DNA of 64,000 nucleotides from JANQJA01 sp965267485 (GTDB lineage Bacteria > Pseudomonadota > Gammaproteobacteria > Pseudomonadales > Azotimanducaceae). Below are positions 28,590 through 37,298 of this stretch, piece by piece; the stretch's first letter is position 1; each line of letters opens with the position of its first letter. Both the position numbers and the translations under genes were made by a program. The notes beneath the pieces are model-generated. The model was not told where the DNA came from, did no database searches, and was given only the letters and a program-made list of their open reading frames with translations. Location of the stretch: assembly GCA_965267485.1 (NCBI GenBank), contig OZ254080.1, positions 3,100,001-3,164,000 on the forward strand, given 5' to 3'.

Positions 28590-28851
28590 CTCGTGCTGAG
28601 GCTCGTGCGCAGCACGCGCCGAAGGACCTGAGTCCTTCGCTGCGCCAGGGACGAGGGAGAGCGCGCAGCAACGCACACGGCCGTGAGCCGGTACAGTCTG
28701 GAGGGGAATTAGGCGTGCGCAGCGGCGACTGCAGCGGCGAAGCCGCGAAAGGGTCCCCGGAGGACTGTGCCGGCTCGCGGCCGCCACGTTCGAAGCAGAC
28801 GTGCCGACGGCAGGTCCTTAGGCGCGTGCTGCGCGTGAGCCTCAGGACGAG
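28590..28851 (+). other. large nested inverted repeat, candidate structured RNA or mobile-element remnant
   Basis: Two nested stems. Outer arms 28590-28630 and 28811-28851: 41 positions, 37 Watson-Crick, 2 G-T, 2 mismatches. Inner arms 28679-28707 and 28754-28782: 29 positions, 23 Watson-Crick, 3 G-T, 3 mismatches. The apex has GCGGC-GAA-GCCGC at 28734-28746. GAAGGAC-CTGA-GTCCTTC at 28621-28638 could form an alternative hairpin competing with the outer stem. All five G-T pairs are wobble pairs in a plus-strand RNA and would be A-C mismatches in a minus-strand RNA. No credible coding frame. It lies between two converging genes, ending nine bases from the permease stop codon. The rest of 28566-28859 shows nothing else. 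Confidence 0.7.
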
Positions 28852-28859
28852 CCAGGGCG

Positions 28860-31370
28860 CTAGAGACCTCTCAGAACCGTGATCGGCGGCGTCTTGACGA
28901 CTCGCAGTGTCGCAATTGTCCCGATGATGCCGATCAGGATCATGCCGACAACCGGCCCCAGCACCCAGAGCTGCGGGTTCACGTTGTAGTCCAGCTCGAA
29001 GATTTCCGTTTCGAGCGCAAACACCGTGATCTCCGAACCAACGGTTGCCAGCACACCGGCAAACAGGCCCAGGGCACAGAACTCGATAACGAGGCTGCCC
29101 ATCACCAGGTTCTGGCTCGCACCGAGCGTGCGCAGAATTGCGTGCTGCTTGAAACGCTCATCCATGCTTGCCTGGATGCTCGCCAGCAAAACCAGACCGC
29201 CGGAGACGAGAATCAGCACCAGCACGAGTTCGATCGCCATCGTGACCTGGGCGATGATTGTCTTGATCTGCTCAATGAGCGCATCCACCTCCAGCACGGT
29301 CATGGTCGGATACTTCCGCAGCAACTCGTTGAGGAAGAGCTTGTCTTCGGTCGGCAAGTTGAAACTGGTCATATAGGTCGACGGGAAGTTGTCGAGCGAC
29401 CCTGGCGAGAAGATGATGTAGAAATTCGGCTGCATGTTGTCCCACGCAACGGTCCTGATACTCGACACTTCCGTCTTCAGTTCCTGCCCCTGAATCGTGA
29501 AGACGAGTTCGTCACCAACGCCCAGCCGGTTGCGCCTCGCAAAGTCGGATTCGAGCGACACGAGGGGCGGCCCGGCGTAATCTGCCGGCCACCAGTCACC
29601 GGCGATGATGCGGTTGTCGTCGGGCAGCGCTTCCGCCCAGGTGAGATTGCGGCCGGAACTCGCGCTCGGCGCGTCATCGTCTTCGCCGAACGATTCCTGG
29701 TCGCGCAGGTTCTGGCTGCGCTCCCTCGCCGACTCACCATTGATTGTCGATATCCGTCCGCGAATCATCGAAAACAACGGCTGGGCCGCAATATCATTCT
29801 CTTCGAACAGCGTGCGAATCGGATCGACGTCTTCGGGCGATATGTTGATGGCGAAGTGGTTCGGCGCATCCTCCGGAATCTGTGCACTCCATTCATCGAT
29901 CAGCGCGGTACGCACGAGGAAGAGAATCAGCAGCAGCATGATGGCGAGACCGAAGACGAGAATCTGCAGCGTGTTTTCCTGCCCACGCCGCTGCATGCCG
30001 GCCAGCGCCAGCCGCCATGCGCTGCCCGCCTGCATCCCCAGCACCCGTCCGGAACGCAGCAGCAGCCATGCAACCATCCAGAGAATGGCGGTCGCCGCGG
30101 CCGCGCCGCTGAAGATCAGCGCGGTGAGGTAGAGGTCCTCGCTGTACCACCACATCAGCCCGATCGTGCCGGCGATGGCCGCGCCATAGGTCAGGCGATC
30201 GGTCGCCGACGGGTTCTCGAGGTCGCGGCGAATGACGCGAATCGGTTCCGTTGCCCGCAACCGCAACAACGGCGGCAGCGCATAGGCGAGCAGACACACG
30301 AAGCCGGTCACGAGCCCGAGCCAGATCGGCCGCAGCCCCGGGTTCGGCAACTCGATCGGGATGTAGGGGTCCAGTATCGACACGATCCCGACCTGAACGA
30401 GGAATCCGATACCGCTGCCAATCAGCGTGGCCACCATGCCCAGCGTCACGAAGATCACCGTGAACATACCGTCAATGGCGTTGGGCGTCGCGCCCAGCGT
30501 CTTGAGCACGGCGACATGGTCGTAGTGGCGGAGTGAGTAACGCTGCGCCGACAGCGCAATCGCCACACCCGCCAGCACGACGCCCAGCAATCCGCCCAGC
30601 AACAGGAACCGCTCGGCACGATCGAGCGCGTTGCCGATGCCTTCGGCGCCTTCCTTGACGCCGAACATCCGCGCATTGTCACCGAGCCGTTCGGTTGCCC
30701 ATTGCCCGAAGGATTCAAGCACCTCCGGCTCGCCGGCAAAAAGCGCCCGATACGACACCCTGCTCGCCGGCTGAACGACCTCGGTCGCCGGAACATCGGC
30801 GATGTTCATCATGACGCGAGGACCGGTGTCGGTGAATCCGCCGCCGCGATCCGGCTCCTTGATCAGAATACGCCCGACGCGAAAGCTCGCCGCCCCGATA
30901 TCCACGAGATCGCCAATCCCGACACCCAGTGACGGCGCCAGCCGGCTTTCGAGCCAGATCTCACCGGGTGGCGGACCTCCTTCGGCAACAAAGCCCCCGA
31001 CAAAGGGTTCATCAGACGCGATGAGGCGCCCCCGCAGCGGATAGCCGTCACTGACCGCCTTGACCGACGAGAACTGGGCGCGGTCGGCCGAGAAGACCAT
31101 CGACAGAAACTGGATGGTGCTCGCCGTCTCGATATTGCGGCGAGACGCCTCAGCGTAGAACTGCGGATCGACCGGATCGGAACTTGCGATCACCCGGTCT
31201 GCCGCGAGGAAGGTCGCTGATTCCTGGAGCAGCGCCTGATTGAGCCGGTCGACGAAAAGCGTGATCGTCGTGACCGTGCTCACGGCGATGATCAGCGATG
31301 CCAGCAGCAGTGTGAGTTCGCCCGAGCGCCAGTCGCGCCAGAGCAGACGGAGTGCGAGGCCCACGTTCAC
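28860..31370 (-). CDS. ABC transporter permease, FtsX/YbbP-like
   Basis: 836 residues. Large MacB/FtsX-type permease with one N-terminal helix, a periplasmic domain (about 45-240), a block of helices (about 245-500), a second periplasmic domain (about 510-690) and three C-terminal helices, matching YbbP. The GTG start overlaps the upstream ATPase stop by four bases (GTGA), so the two are coupled. Homologues are thought to move hydrophobic molecules or lipids or act on envelope proteins; the substrate here is unknown. The ybbA-ybbP-tesA association is conserved in gammaproteobacteria. Confidence 0.92.
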   Translation of the reverse strand: MNVGLALRLLWRDWRSGELTLLLASLIIAVSTVTTITLFVDRLNQALLQESATFLAADRVIASSDPVDPQFYAEASRRNIETASTIQFLSMVFSADRAQFSSVKAVSDGYPLRGRLIASDEPFVGGFVAEGGPPPGEIWLESRLAPSLGVGIGDLVDIGAASFRVGRILIKEPDRGGGFTDTGPRVMMNIADVPATEVVQPASRVSYRALFAGEPEVLESFGQWATERLGDNARMFGVKEGAEGIGNALDRAERFLLLGGLLGVVLAGVAIALSAQRYSLRHYDHVAVLKTLGATPNAIDGMFTVIFVTLGMVATLIGSGIGFLVQVGIVSILDPYIPIELPNPGLRPIWLGLVTGFVCLLAYALPPLLRLRATEPIRVIRRDLENPSATDRLTYGAAIAGTIGLMWWYSEDLYLTALIFSGAAAATAILWMVAWLLLRSGRVLGMQAGSAWRLALAGMQRRGQENTLQILVFGLAIMLLLILFLVRTALIDEWSAQIPEDAPNHFAINISPEDVDPIRTLFEENDIAAQPLFSMIRGRISTINGESARERSQNLRDQESFGEDDDAPSASSGRNLTWAEALPDDNRIIAGDWWPADYAGPPLVSLESDFARRNRLGVGDELVFTIQGQELKTEVSSIRTVAWDNMQPNFYIIFSPGSLDNFPSTYMTSFNLPTEDKLFLNELLRKYPTMTVLEVDALIEQIKTIIAQVTMAIELVLVLILVSGGLVLLASIQASMDERFKQHAILRTLGASQNLVMGSLVIEFCALGLFAGVLATVGSEITVFALETEIFELDYNVNPQLWVLGPVVGMILIGIIGTIATLRVVKTPPITVLRGL

Positions 31371-32065
31371 TGTACGGTCGTCAACGCGGGCTGCTGTGCC
31401 GCCTGCCCGTCCACGAGCATGCCGGAGTCAATGTAGATCGCCCGATCGCAGCGGTCGGCGAGGCGCTGATCGTGGGTGACCAGCACCAGTGTCGTGCCGT
31501 ACTCCTCGTTCAGTTCGAACAGCAGTTCGATGATGCGTTCACCCGTTTTGGTATCAAGGTTGCCGGTGGGTTCGTCCGCGAACAGGATTTCAGCGCTCGA
31601 CGCGAATGCCCGGGCGATGGCGACACGCTGCTGCTCACCGCCCGAGAGTTGTTTCGGGTAGTGATGCAATCGATGACCGAGTCCGACCCGCTCCAGCAGA
31701 TCCCGGGCTTTGCCTGCAGCGTCCGGCGCTTTCTTGAGTTCCGCCGGCAGCATCACATTCTCGACGGCGGTCAGGCTGCCGAGCAACTGAAAGGCCTGAA
31801 AGACGAAGCCGACCATCTCGCCGCGCACCCGCGCGCGTTTCTCTTCGTCCTGTGCCGTAATCTCATGCGGACCGAGAAAGACCGAACCCCGGGAAGGGGT
31901 ATCGAGCCCCGCGAGCAGGCTCAGCAGCGTCGTCTTGCCGGAGCCCGAGGCGCCCACGATGGCGACGCGCTCCGCCTTCTTGATTTCGAGATCGATCCCT
32001 TTCAAGATCGTTAGTTGCCCTTCCGACGTATTAACGGTCTTTCCAAGGTCCACCGCCCTGATCAT
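31367..32065 (-). CDS. ybbA: ABC transporter ATP-binding protein, YbbA-like
   Basis: 232 residues from ATG 32065 (a GTG at 32092 would add nine residues). Walker A GASGSGKTT, Q-loop FVFQAFQLL, signature LSGGEQQRV, Walker B ILFADEPTGNLD and switch His in LVTHD are all intact. LolD/MacB-type ATPase feeding the adjacent permease. The start codon overlaps that of divergent tesA on the opposite strand: the minus ATG is the complement of bases 32063-32065, while plus ATGs begin at 32064 and 32067. Each gene's ribosome site and promoter must therefore lie inside the other gene. Confidence 0.93.
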   Translation of the reverse strand: MIRAVDLGKTVNTSEGQLTILKGIDLEIKKAERVAIVGASGSGKTTLLSLLAGLDTPSRGSVFLGPHEITAQDEEKRARVRGEMVGFVFQAFQLLGSLTAVENVMLPAELKKAPDAAGKARDLLERVGLGHRLHHYPKQLSGGEQQRVAIARAFASSAEILFADEPTGNLDTKTGERIIELLFELNEEYGTTLVLVTHDQRLADRCDRAIYIDSGMLVDGQAAQQPALTTVQ

Positions 32066-32738
32066 GATGTCTGACGTCACACGTATCCCCACTCTGCTTG
32101 TGTGTTGGGTGCTGATTTCATTTAGCCCTACCGCTTATACGGAATCCAATACCATACTGGTTTACGGCGACAGTATCAGTGCCGCCTACGGCATGGAGGA
32201 AGACCAGGGATGGGCGAGCCTGCTGGCCGATCGTATCGAGGCCGCTGAGCTCCCCTACCGCGTCGTCAACGCCAGCGTCAGCGGCGAAACCACAGGCGGC
32301 GGCCTTGTGCGACTGCCCAGAGCACTCGAGGTCCACCAGCCATCGCTGGTCGTCCTGGAACTGGGTGGCAACGACGGACTCCGAGGTTACCCGATCGACA
32401 AGATTCGGGAGAACCTCGATGCGATGACCCGAATGTCAATGTCGGCGGGTGCCGATGTCCTGCTCATCGGCATGGTACTGCCACCCAACTATGGCCGGCG
32501 CTATATCGAGGCGTTCACGAACATTTTCTCGACCGTCGCAGACACGCACGATATCCCGCTCATTCCGGTGTTGCTCGACGGCATCGCGACGGAAGAAAGC
32601 CTCATTCAGCGTGACGGTATTCACCCGACGCCGGAGGCGCAGCCGATGATTGTTGAACAGGTCTGGCCCGTGCTTGAGGGGATGCTAGAGAACCTAGAAG
32701 AGGTCGAGCTGCAGGGTCGCGTTGTCGGCGACGAGTAG
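32064..32738 (+). CDS. tesA: arylesterase / acyl-CoA thioesterase I (SGNH hydrolase)
   Basis: 224 residues from the first of two adjacent ATGs. A signal peptide ends near PTAYTES, so the enzyme is periplasmic. SGNH blocks: GDSIS (nucleophile Ser37), GGG-type glycine region, GGND (Asn in block III) and DGIHP with the catalytic Asp/His. Hydrolyses acyl-CoA thioesters, esters and lysophospholipids in E. coli (TesA/ApeA/PldC). Upstream in-frame codons lie inside ybbA on the other strand and are not used. The 3' end overlaps the metallopeptidase gene by 45 bases, tail to tail. Confidence 0.93.
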   Translation: MMSDVTRIPTLLVCWVLISFSPTAYTESNTILVYGDSISAAYGMEEDQGWASLLADRIEAAELPYRVVNASVSGETTGGGLVRLPRALEVHQPSLVVLELGGNDGLRGYPIDKIRENLDAMTRMSMSAGADVLLIGMVLPPNYGRRYIEAFTNIFSTVADTHDIPLIPVLLDGIATEESLIQRDGIHPTPEAQPMIVEQVWPVLEGMLENLEEVELQGRVVGDE

Positions 32739-33428
32739 CTTTTCACGCTCGCGCCAGTCCGGCAGCGTGCGATCCATCAGGCGATAGAACGACGCGTTGT
32801 GCGCAAAATGCCGCAGATGGCAGAGTTCATGCGTCACGACGAAGTCGATCGCGGCCAGCGGCTTCTGCATCAGCAATGAATTGAGGCAGATCTCACCCCG
32901 GCTCGAACAACTGCCCCAGCGCGCCTTCATCTTGCGGATCTTCAGCGTCGAGGGCGGGAGCCGTTCCCTGAAACGCTCGCGGCACTGCGCGACACGCTCG
33001 GGCATCAGCCTGATGGCCCCTGCGCGATAGAACTGCTCTACCGCATCCCGGACACAGTCCGGGTCATCAGGATGCAGGCATCTCACAGCGAGCATGTCGT
33101 CGACCACGCTGACGAAACGCCGACCTTCCGACAGTCTCAGACGATAGCCGACACCGAGCCACTGCACCGTCTCGCCTTCTGTGTAACGCAGCGAACGCGG
33201 CAACTCGCAGGCGATCTCATCAAGCGTCGATGCGATCCAGTCGCGGCGCGATTCGAGGAACGCTTCCATCTCCCGCGTCGGGCAGCGTGTCGGCACACGA
33301 AGTTCGATGGGACGGTCTGCAAAGACATGGATGGCCATGGTCTTGCGCCGCATGCGGCGCACGATGATTTCTACGACGCGATCGTCGAGCCGGAACGAAC
33401 GGGCGTAACGGGCCGGTGTGTCCTTCAC
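32694..33428 (-). CDS. M48/YgjP-type zinc metallopeptidase (DUF45)
   Basis: 244 residues from the GTG at 33428, chosen because it overlaps the bolA stop by four bases (GTGA). The open frame runs on to 33482, but that part would sit entirely within bolA. An N-terminal beta domain (RRMRRKTMAIHVF, ELRVP) precedes the peptidase part with WGSCSS and the zinc motif HELCHLRHFAHN, the DUF45 pattern. Cytosolic by lack of a signal. Cellular target unknown. Overlaps tesA by 45 bases at the 3' end. Confidence 0.88.
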   Translation of the reverse strand: MKDTPARYARSFRLDDRVVEIIVRRMRRKTMAIHVFADRPIELRVPTRCPTREMEAFLESRRDWIASTLDEIACELPRSLRYTEGETVQWLGVGYRLRLSEGRRFVSVVDDMLAVRCLHPDDPDCVRDAVEQFYRAGAIRLMPERVAQCRERFRERLPPSTLKIRKMKARWGSCSSRGEICLNSLLMQKPLAAIDFVVTHELCHLRHFAHNASFYRLMDRTLPDWREREKLLVADNATLQLDLF

Positions 33429-33742
33429 CTGGCGTTGGCGCAGGGAGGTGACATCGGCGCATTGCCCTCGCGGGCACGCCACTCGTCCTCGGTATAGGCA
33501 TGGATGGCCAATGCGTGGATCGAATTTGCGAGTTCGTCGGCAAGGACCTGATTGATTCGGCGATGGCGCTGGACGAGTTTCATGCCACCGAATTCATCAG
33601 CCACCAGCACGACCTTGAAGTGCGACTCGCTGCCCGGAGGAACATTGTGGTTGCCGCTCTCGTTGACGACCTCGAGGTGCTTCAGGTCTATCGCATCGGC
33701 AAGTTTTGTTTCGATGGTCTGTTGGACTTGCATGGCGAACAT
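33425..33742 (-). CDS. bolA: BolA family protein
   Basis: 105 residues. ESHFKVVLVADEF, RHRRINQVL and HALAIHAYTEDEW are the BolA signature and the C-terminal SPPC matches E. coli BolA. BolA proteins work with monothiol glutaredoxins in Fe-S cluster trafficking and influence morphology and biofilm. Two possible ATG starts (33742 and 33733); neither has a strong ribosome site. Followed without gap by the metallopeptidase. Upstream lies a large inverted repeat separating it from the cyclase gene. Confidence 0.95.
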   Translation of the reverse strand: MFAMQVQQTIETKLADAIDLKHLEVVNESGNHNVPPGSESHFKVVLVADEFGGMKLVQRHRRINQVLADELANSIHALAIHAYTEDEWRAREGNAPMSPPCANAR

Positions 33743-33786
33743 TCTAGAACACTCTGGCGGTGCGCTGAAGCAATAGACGGGCTAAA

Positions 33787-33901
33787 GAGCGGCGGTGGCT
33801 GTTCCCGGCAGGCTGGAGGACAGGACGTCCGAAAGCCAGCCTACAGGGATGTACCGGGGCGCGTAGCCTTGTGGCGGTGCCGGGAACAGCCACCGCCGCT
33901 C
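33787..33901. repeat. 115-bp inverted-repeat element with perfect 24-bp arms
   Basis: Arms 33787-33810 and 33878-33901 are exact reverse complements over 24 bases. Inside are GGCTGG (33811-33816) pairing with CCAGCC (33836-33841) around the palindrome GGACGTCC (33823-33830). Non-coding, in the gap between the cyclase stop and bolA start on the same strand. No T-tract, so not a classic terminator. It resembles REP/BIME-type palindromic elements or a small non-autonomous element. Confidence 0.9.
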
Positions 33902-33911
33902 GCACTTTCTG

Positions 33912-35978
33912 TTATCCCTTTTCGGTGAGGACGAACACCCCATCCCAGTCAGCCGGCGGCGGGTTCTTCAGGTACATCTCGCAGCGGGCCTCAAACGTCT
34001 TGCTCGGCTGATCATCGGGGTCGATCGACGTACACAGCCTGAACGCGGCCTTTGCCGCCTCGAAGTCCCGCGCCAGGTAGAGCTGTCGCGCCTTGTCGAA
34101 CTGCACCATGAGATCGGCCGTCAGCCCGGTCGTCTGATGCTTGCGCGCCACCAGCTGGTAGATCGTGATCGGCTCTGACTTGCCCACCACGACAATCCGG
34201 TCGAGTTCGCGCGCATCGATGTGATCGCTGCAGGCCGCATAAGTTGCTTCCGAGATCAGCGTGCCCGAACCATAGGCCTTGTTCGCGCCCTCGAGCCGGG
34301 CGGCCAGATTCACGGCATCACCCATGATCGTGTAGTCGAGCCGCTGAGCCGAGCCCATGTTGCCAACGACCATTGGCCCGCTGTTGAGACCCATGCGAAC
34401 GCCGATTGCGTCGTAGCCCTGTTTGACGAGGCGTTCGTTCAGCGGCCCCAGCCGCTCCCGCATGTCGATGGCGGCATGGCAGGCCCGGCGCGCATGGTCT
34501 TCCTGCATCGTCGGCGCGCCCCAGAAGGCGATGATCGCATCACCCTCAAACTTGTCGACCGTACCGTCCTCGCGGAGGATCACGTTACACATCTCGGTCA
34601 GGTAGTCGTTCAGCATGTTGACGAGTTCGACGGGAGACATCTTTTCGGAGAACGTCGAGAAACTCGCAATATCCGAGAAGAACGCGGTCATCTCGCGTTC
34701 CTCTCCGCCGAGCGCGATTTTCGACGGATCCTGAACAAGCTCGGCAACGACCTTCGGCGACAGGTACTGGCCGAAAGCATCGCGAATCTGGGACTTCTGG
34801 CCGAGCTCGAGCAGGTAGTGACGCACGTTGATCACGACGATCGCGAAAATGGACGCCAGCAACACGTAGCTCATCGACACAACGATGCCCTGCATGATGT
34901 AGAGGTAAACCGTCACGAGGATGTATGCGAGCACGATGCCTATGGAGACAGCGTTGCGCTTGATCAGGTCAGAGATTTTCGCTGTCGCCAGGAAGGCGGC
35001 GAGCATGATCGCAGCAAACACGAGTTCCGTCAGGAACGACGCGGCAACCAGCGGACCGTTACGCAGCAGCGTACTGATGGTATTTGCGATGACTTCCACG
35101 CCGTATACGTTTCCGACGGGCGTCTCGAACTCATCGTGCGCCACCTCGGCCACTTCACCGATCAGCACAATACGGTTGGAAACCAGATAGCTGAGCTCGT
35201 CGAGAACCTCGGGATCTTCGGTAAACAGGATCTCGGCAGCAGACAGCCCCACATAGTCGTGAAGGTAGCCGGTCTCCTCCTCGCTGTAGTCCGGCACGAG
35301 CGGAAAGTCGATGTAGATGTCATTGAACTGGTCAAGCGAGATGTCGAGGTCACCAATCGAGAGGTGCCGGCCCTCGAGTTCCGGTTCCTGACCGAGGAAC
35401 TCCGCAACAGCCATTACAGCGAACGGCCACTCGCCATCGCGCGCGATCTGCGGATAAACACGCACGCGGCTGATCATCTCCGAAATTGCGCTGTTCGAGG
35501 AAATATTCGAGTAGCCGGATACAGCATGGCGGTCAAATCGTTCGATAGCGTGGTTGGTGCCGCGATACCGCCCCTCGATAAATTCGGCCTGGGAGACGAG
35601 CAGGACATTGCCGGCATACTCCAGCGCTTCCTCGAGACGGGGGTCTTCCCCATAGGCACTGTTGAAGTCGAGCAGGATGTCGACCCCGATTACGACCGCC
35701 CCCATGTCGGCGAGTCGCTCGACGATCGTCGCGAGATCGACGCGCCGCAGCGGGTAGGCACCGTACTCCTCGTAGAACAACTCATCGGTGAAGACGACCA
35801 CAACGTCCTCGTTGGGCGTTGTGTAGTAAGGGTCGCCGTAGTGCGCCCTGAGAATCTGACGGTAGGAAAGCGTCTGGTCTTCGATGAAGGAGAAGGCCTC
35901 CTGGTATTCAAAGACGACGGCGAGCGAAAAAACGACGGCGATCGCAAACAGATCGTACCGGCGGGAACTGTTGCCCAT
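33912..35978 (-). CDS. CHASE2-domain adenylate cyclase (class III)
   Basis: 688 residues. Short N-terminal membrane helix, extracytoplasmic CHASE2 sensor (about 28-300, EDQTLSYRQIL, GAVVIGVDILLDFNS), three helices (about 310-390), then a class III cyclase domain (about 395-610) with metal aspartates in FFSDIASFS and EGDAIIAFWGAP, lysine in VDKFEGD consistent with ATP specificity, and the transition-state Asn-x3-Arg in AVNLAARLEG. A TPR-like tail follows. Makes cAMP in response to an unknown periplasmic cue. The sensor is clearly paralogous to that of the CHASE2 Ser/Thr kinase in this island. Lies 131 bases downstream of the FecR-like gene, past a terminator. Confidence 0.93.
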   Translation of the reverse strand: MGNSSRRYDLFAIAVVFSLAVVFEYQEAFSFIEDQTLSYRQILRAHYGDPYYTTPNEDVVVVFTDELFYEEYGAYPLRRVDLATIVERLADMGAVVIGVDILLDFNSAYGEDPRLEEALEYAGNVLLVSQAEFIEGRYRGTNHAIERFDRHAVSGYSNISSNSAISEMISRVRVYPQIARDGEWPFAVMAVAEFLGQEPELEGRHLSIGDLDISLDQFNDIYIDFPLVPDYSEEETGYLHDYVGLSAAEILFTEDPEVLDELSYLVSNRIVLIGEVAEVAHDEFETPVGNVYGVEVIANTISTLLRNGPLVAASFLTELVFAAIMLAAFLATAKISDLIKRNAVSIGIVLAYILVTVYLYIMQGIVVSMSYVLLASIFAIVVINVRHYLLELGQKSQIRDAFGQYLSPKVVAELVQDPSKIALGGEEREMTAFFSDIASFSTFSEKMSPVELVNMLNDYLTEMCNVILREDGTVDKFEGDAIIAFWGAPTMQEDHARRACHAAIDMRERLGPLNERLVKQGYDAIGVRMGLNSGPMVVGNMGSAQRLDYTIMGDAVNLAARLEGANKAYGSGTLISEATYAACSDHIDARELDRIVVVGKSEPITIYQLVARKHQTTGLTADLMVQFDKARQLYLARDFEAAKAAFRLCTSIDPDDQPSKTFEARCEMYLKNPPPADWDGVFVLTEKG

Positions 35979-36072
35979 GAAGCGGCCCCGGATTCTTTTT
36001 GTTAGCGCGGCCGTAACGCCCGCGATAACAACATACTATAGGATAGGGGCAGCCCGAAAAAGGGAGGAAACA

Positions 36073-36096
36073 CTCCCGGCGCGAACGCGCCGGGAG
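36073..36096 (-). terminator. Rho-independent terminator of the FecR-like gene
   Basis: CTCCCGGCGC-GAAC-GCGCCGGGAG: a perfect 10-base stem with a 4-base loop. On the minus strand it is followed within about 10 bases by a pyrimidine tract ending in TTTTT. It lies 13 bases past the stop of the gene at 36110. Confidence 0.85.
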
Positions 36097-36109
36097 CGGA
36101 AGAACAGGA

Positions 36110-37057
36110 TCAGTAGTCCTCGTCCATGCGCGAATTGTAGAGGCGGGCCTCATTCTCACGCAGGTCGCTGAGTTTCAGATTCTGGTAAGACTCGATGAGC
36201 AGCGGTCGGAGTTCGTTGTCATCGGGATAGTCCTGGAAGTAATCACGGTACTCATCCATCGCCGCCACGTACATGTCGTTCTCTTCGAGCACACTCGTCG
36301 TGAGCAGCAAATCACCGCCGAACGACTCGAGCTGCGCCATGATTTCCTGTTCCTTGTCTTCGTCGTACCAGACCAGCGTCGAATTACGTCGCGGAATGTA
36401 GACTGTGCCATCCTTGTCGAGCACTTCGACATGGTAGCTGTGTTCACCGGGTTCGAGGCCCGACACCTCATAGCGGATCATTTCGGACGTCGATTGGGCG
36501 GGAATGTCGATGGCCTCGCCATCAATCACGAGCCGGTACGAATACTCCGGACATGCGTTACGCCAGACCAGATCAGGATGGGACGGCGAGAGGGCAACCT
36601 TCCTGATCGTATAAACCTTGTTGTCGCAACCGCCTTCTTCACCTTCAGTAATGCTGCGTCGCACTGTGGTGTACCGCTGCGCCTTGGCAAATTTGTTGGC
36701 AAGGCTCTCCCAGATGCTGACAGACTCTTCCTTGGGCCGTGACAGTCGCCCGTCAATGACCTCGATGGAATCTTCCTCGATCTCAACGCGCGTGTTGCTG
36801 CCAAGCTCCTGGGACAGACCGGTGCGCTGATTGATCAGTTTGCCGCCGCCATCCTTGCCGGAGCGAATCTGATAGCCCGGAAAGAGATACTTCGTGCGAC
36901 GAACCGGACGCCAGTTTTCACCATCACGGCTGTACTCGACGTCACCCTCGACCTGAACGAGCTTGGCAACGGGCGGCTGCCGGGCGTCGGCGGGGTTGGA
37001 AACGAGCAGCGCTACCGATGCGAGCAGCGCTACAAGGCTCATGGAAAACAGTTTCAT
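36110..37057 (-). CDS. exported FecR-domain-like protein of the CHASE2 island
   Basis: 315 residues from ATG 37057, chosen for an AGGAGG site five bases upstream and an immediate signal peptide (MKLFSMSLVALLASVALLV, cut near ADA). The longer open frame to 37141 lacks both. The first part (LVQVEGDVEYSRDG, LFPGYQIRSGKDGGGKL) matches periplasmic FecR-like domains. An Ig-like middle (GLEPGEHSYHVEVLD) is followed by a helical C-terminal part (YRDYFQDYPDDNELRPLLIESYQNL) like a TPR repeat. Such proteins are often found beside CHASE2 receptors and may present or modulate the signal (inference). Confidence 0.85.
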   Translation of the reverse strand: MKLFSMSLVALLASVALLVSNPADARQPPVAKLVQVEGDVEYSRDGENWRPVRRTKYLFPGYQIRSGKDGGGKLINQRTGLSQELGSNTRVEIEEDSIEVIDGRLSRPKEESVSIWESLANKFAKAQRYTTVRRSITEGEEGGCDNKVYTIRKVALSPSHPDLVWRNACPEYSYRLVIDGEAIDIPAQSTSEMIRYEVSGLEPGEHSYHVEVLDKDGTVYIPRRNSTLVWYDEDKEQEIMAQLESFGGDLLLTTSVLEENDMYVAAMDEYRDYFQDYPDDNELRPLLIESYQNLKLSDLRENEARLYNSRMDEDY

Positions 37058-37298
37058 CACTACCTCCTGCGGCGTTGCCGGCAAGGCTCCGAACAGCCGT
37101 GCCGGCGTCGAAATGGTCAGTGGCGATTTAGCCGCCACCACCGAAGAAATTCAACCGACAGTTTAATGCGGCTGACCCCGTTCGTCCTACCGCCCGTCGC
37201 CAAGTATTGCCGACTGTCCGGCCTGGCGGGTGGATGTGAACGATCGCTTACAAATGTGAACAGCGTCCCTGATCAGCCGTTGACCAGTCAGACGGCGA

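Noticed and set aside
27197..28678. 493-codon minus-strand frame across the deacetylase gene and 83-bp repeats
   Set aside because: Antisense to an intact deacetylase and translating non-coding repeats; low-complexity arginine-rich product.
37234..37261. CRP-type site upstream of the FecR-like gene (two ATGTGAAC copies 20 bases apart)
   Set aside because: Neither copy has the TCACA half at the right distance, so they are not CRP palindromes; a weak direct repeat only.
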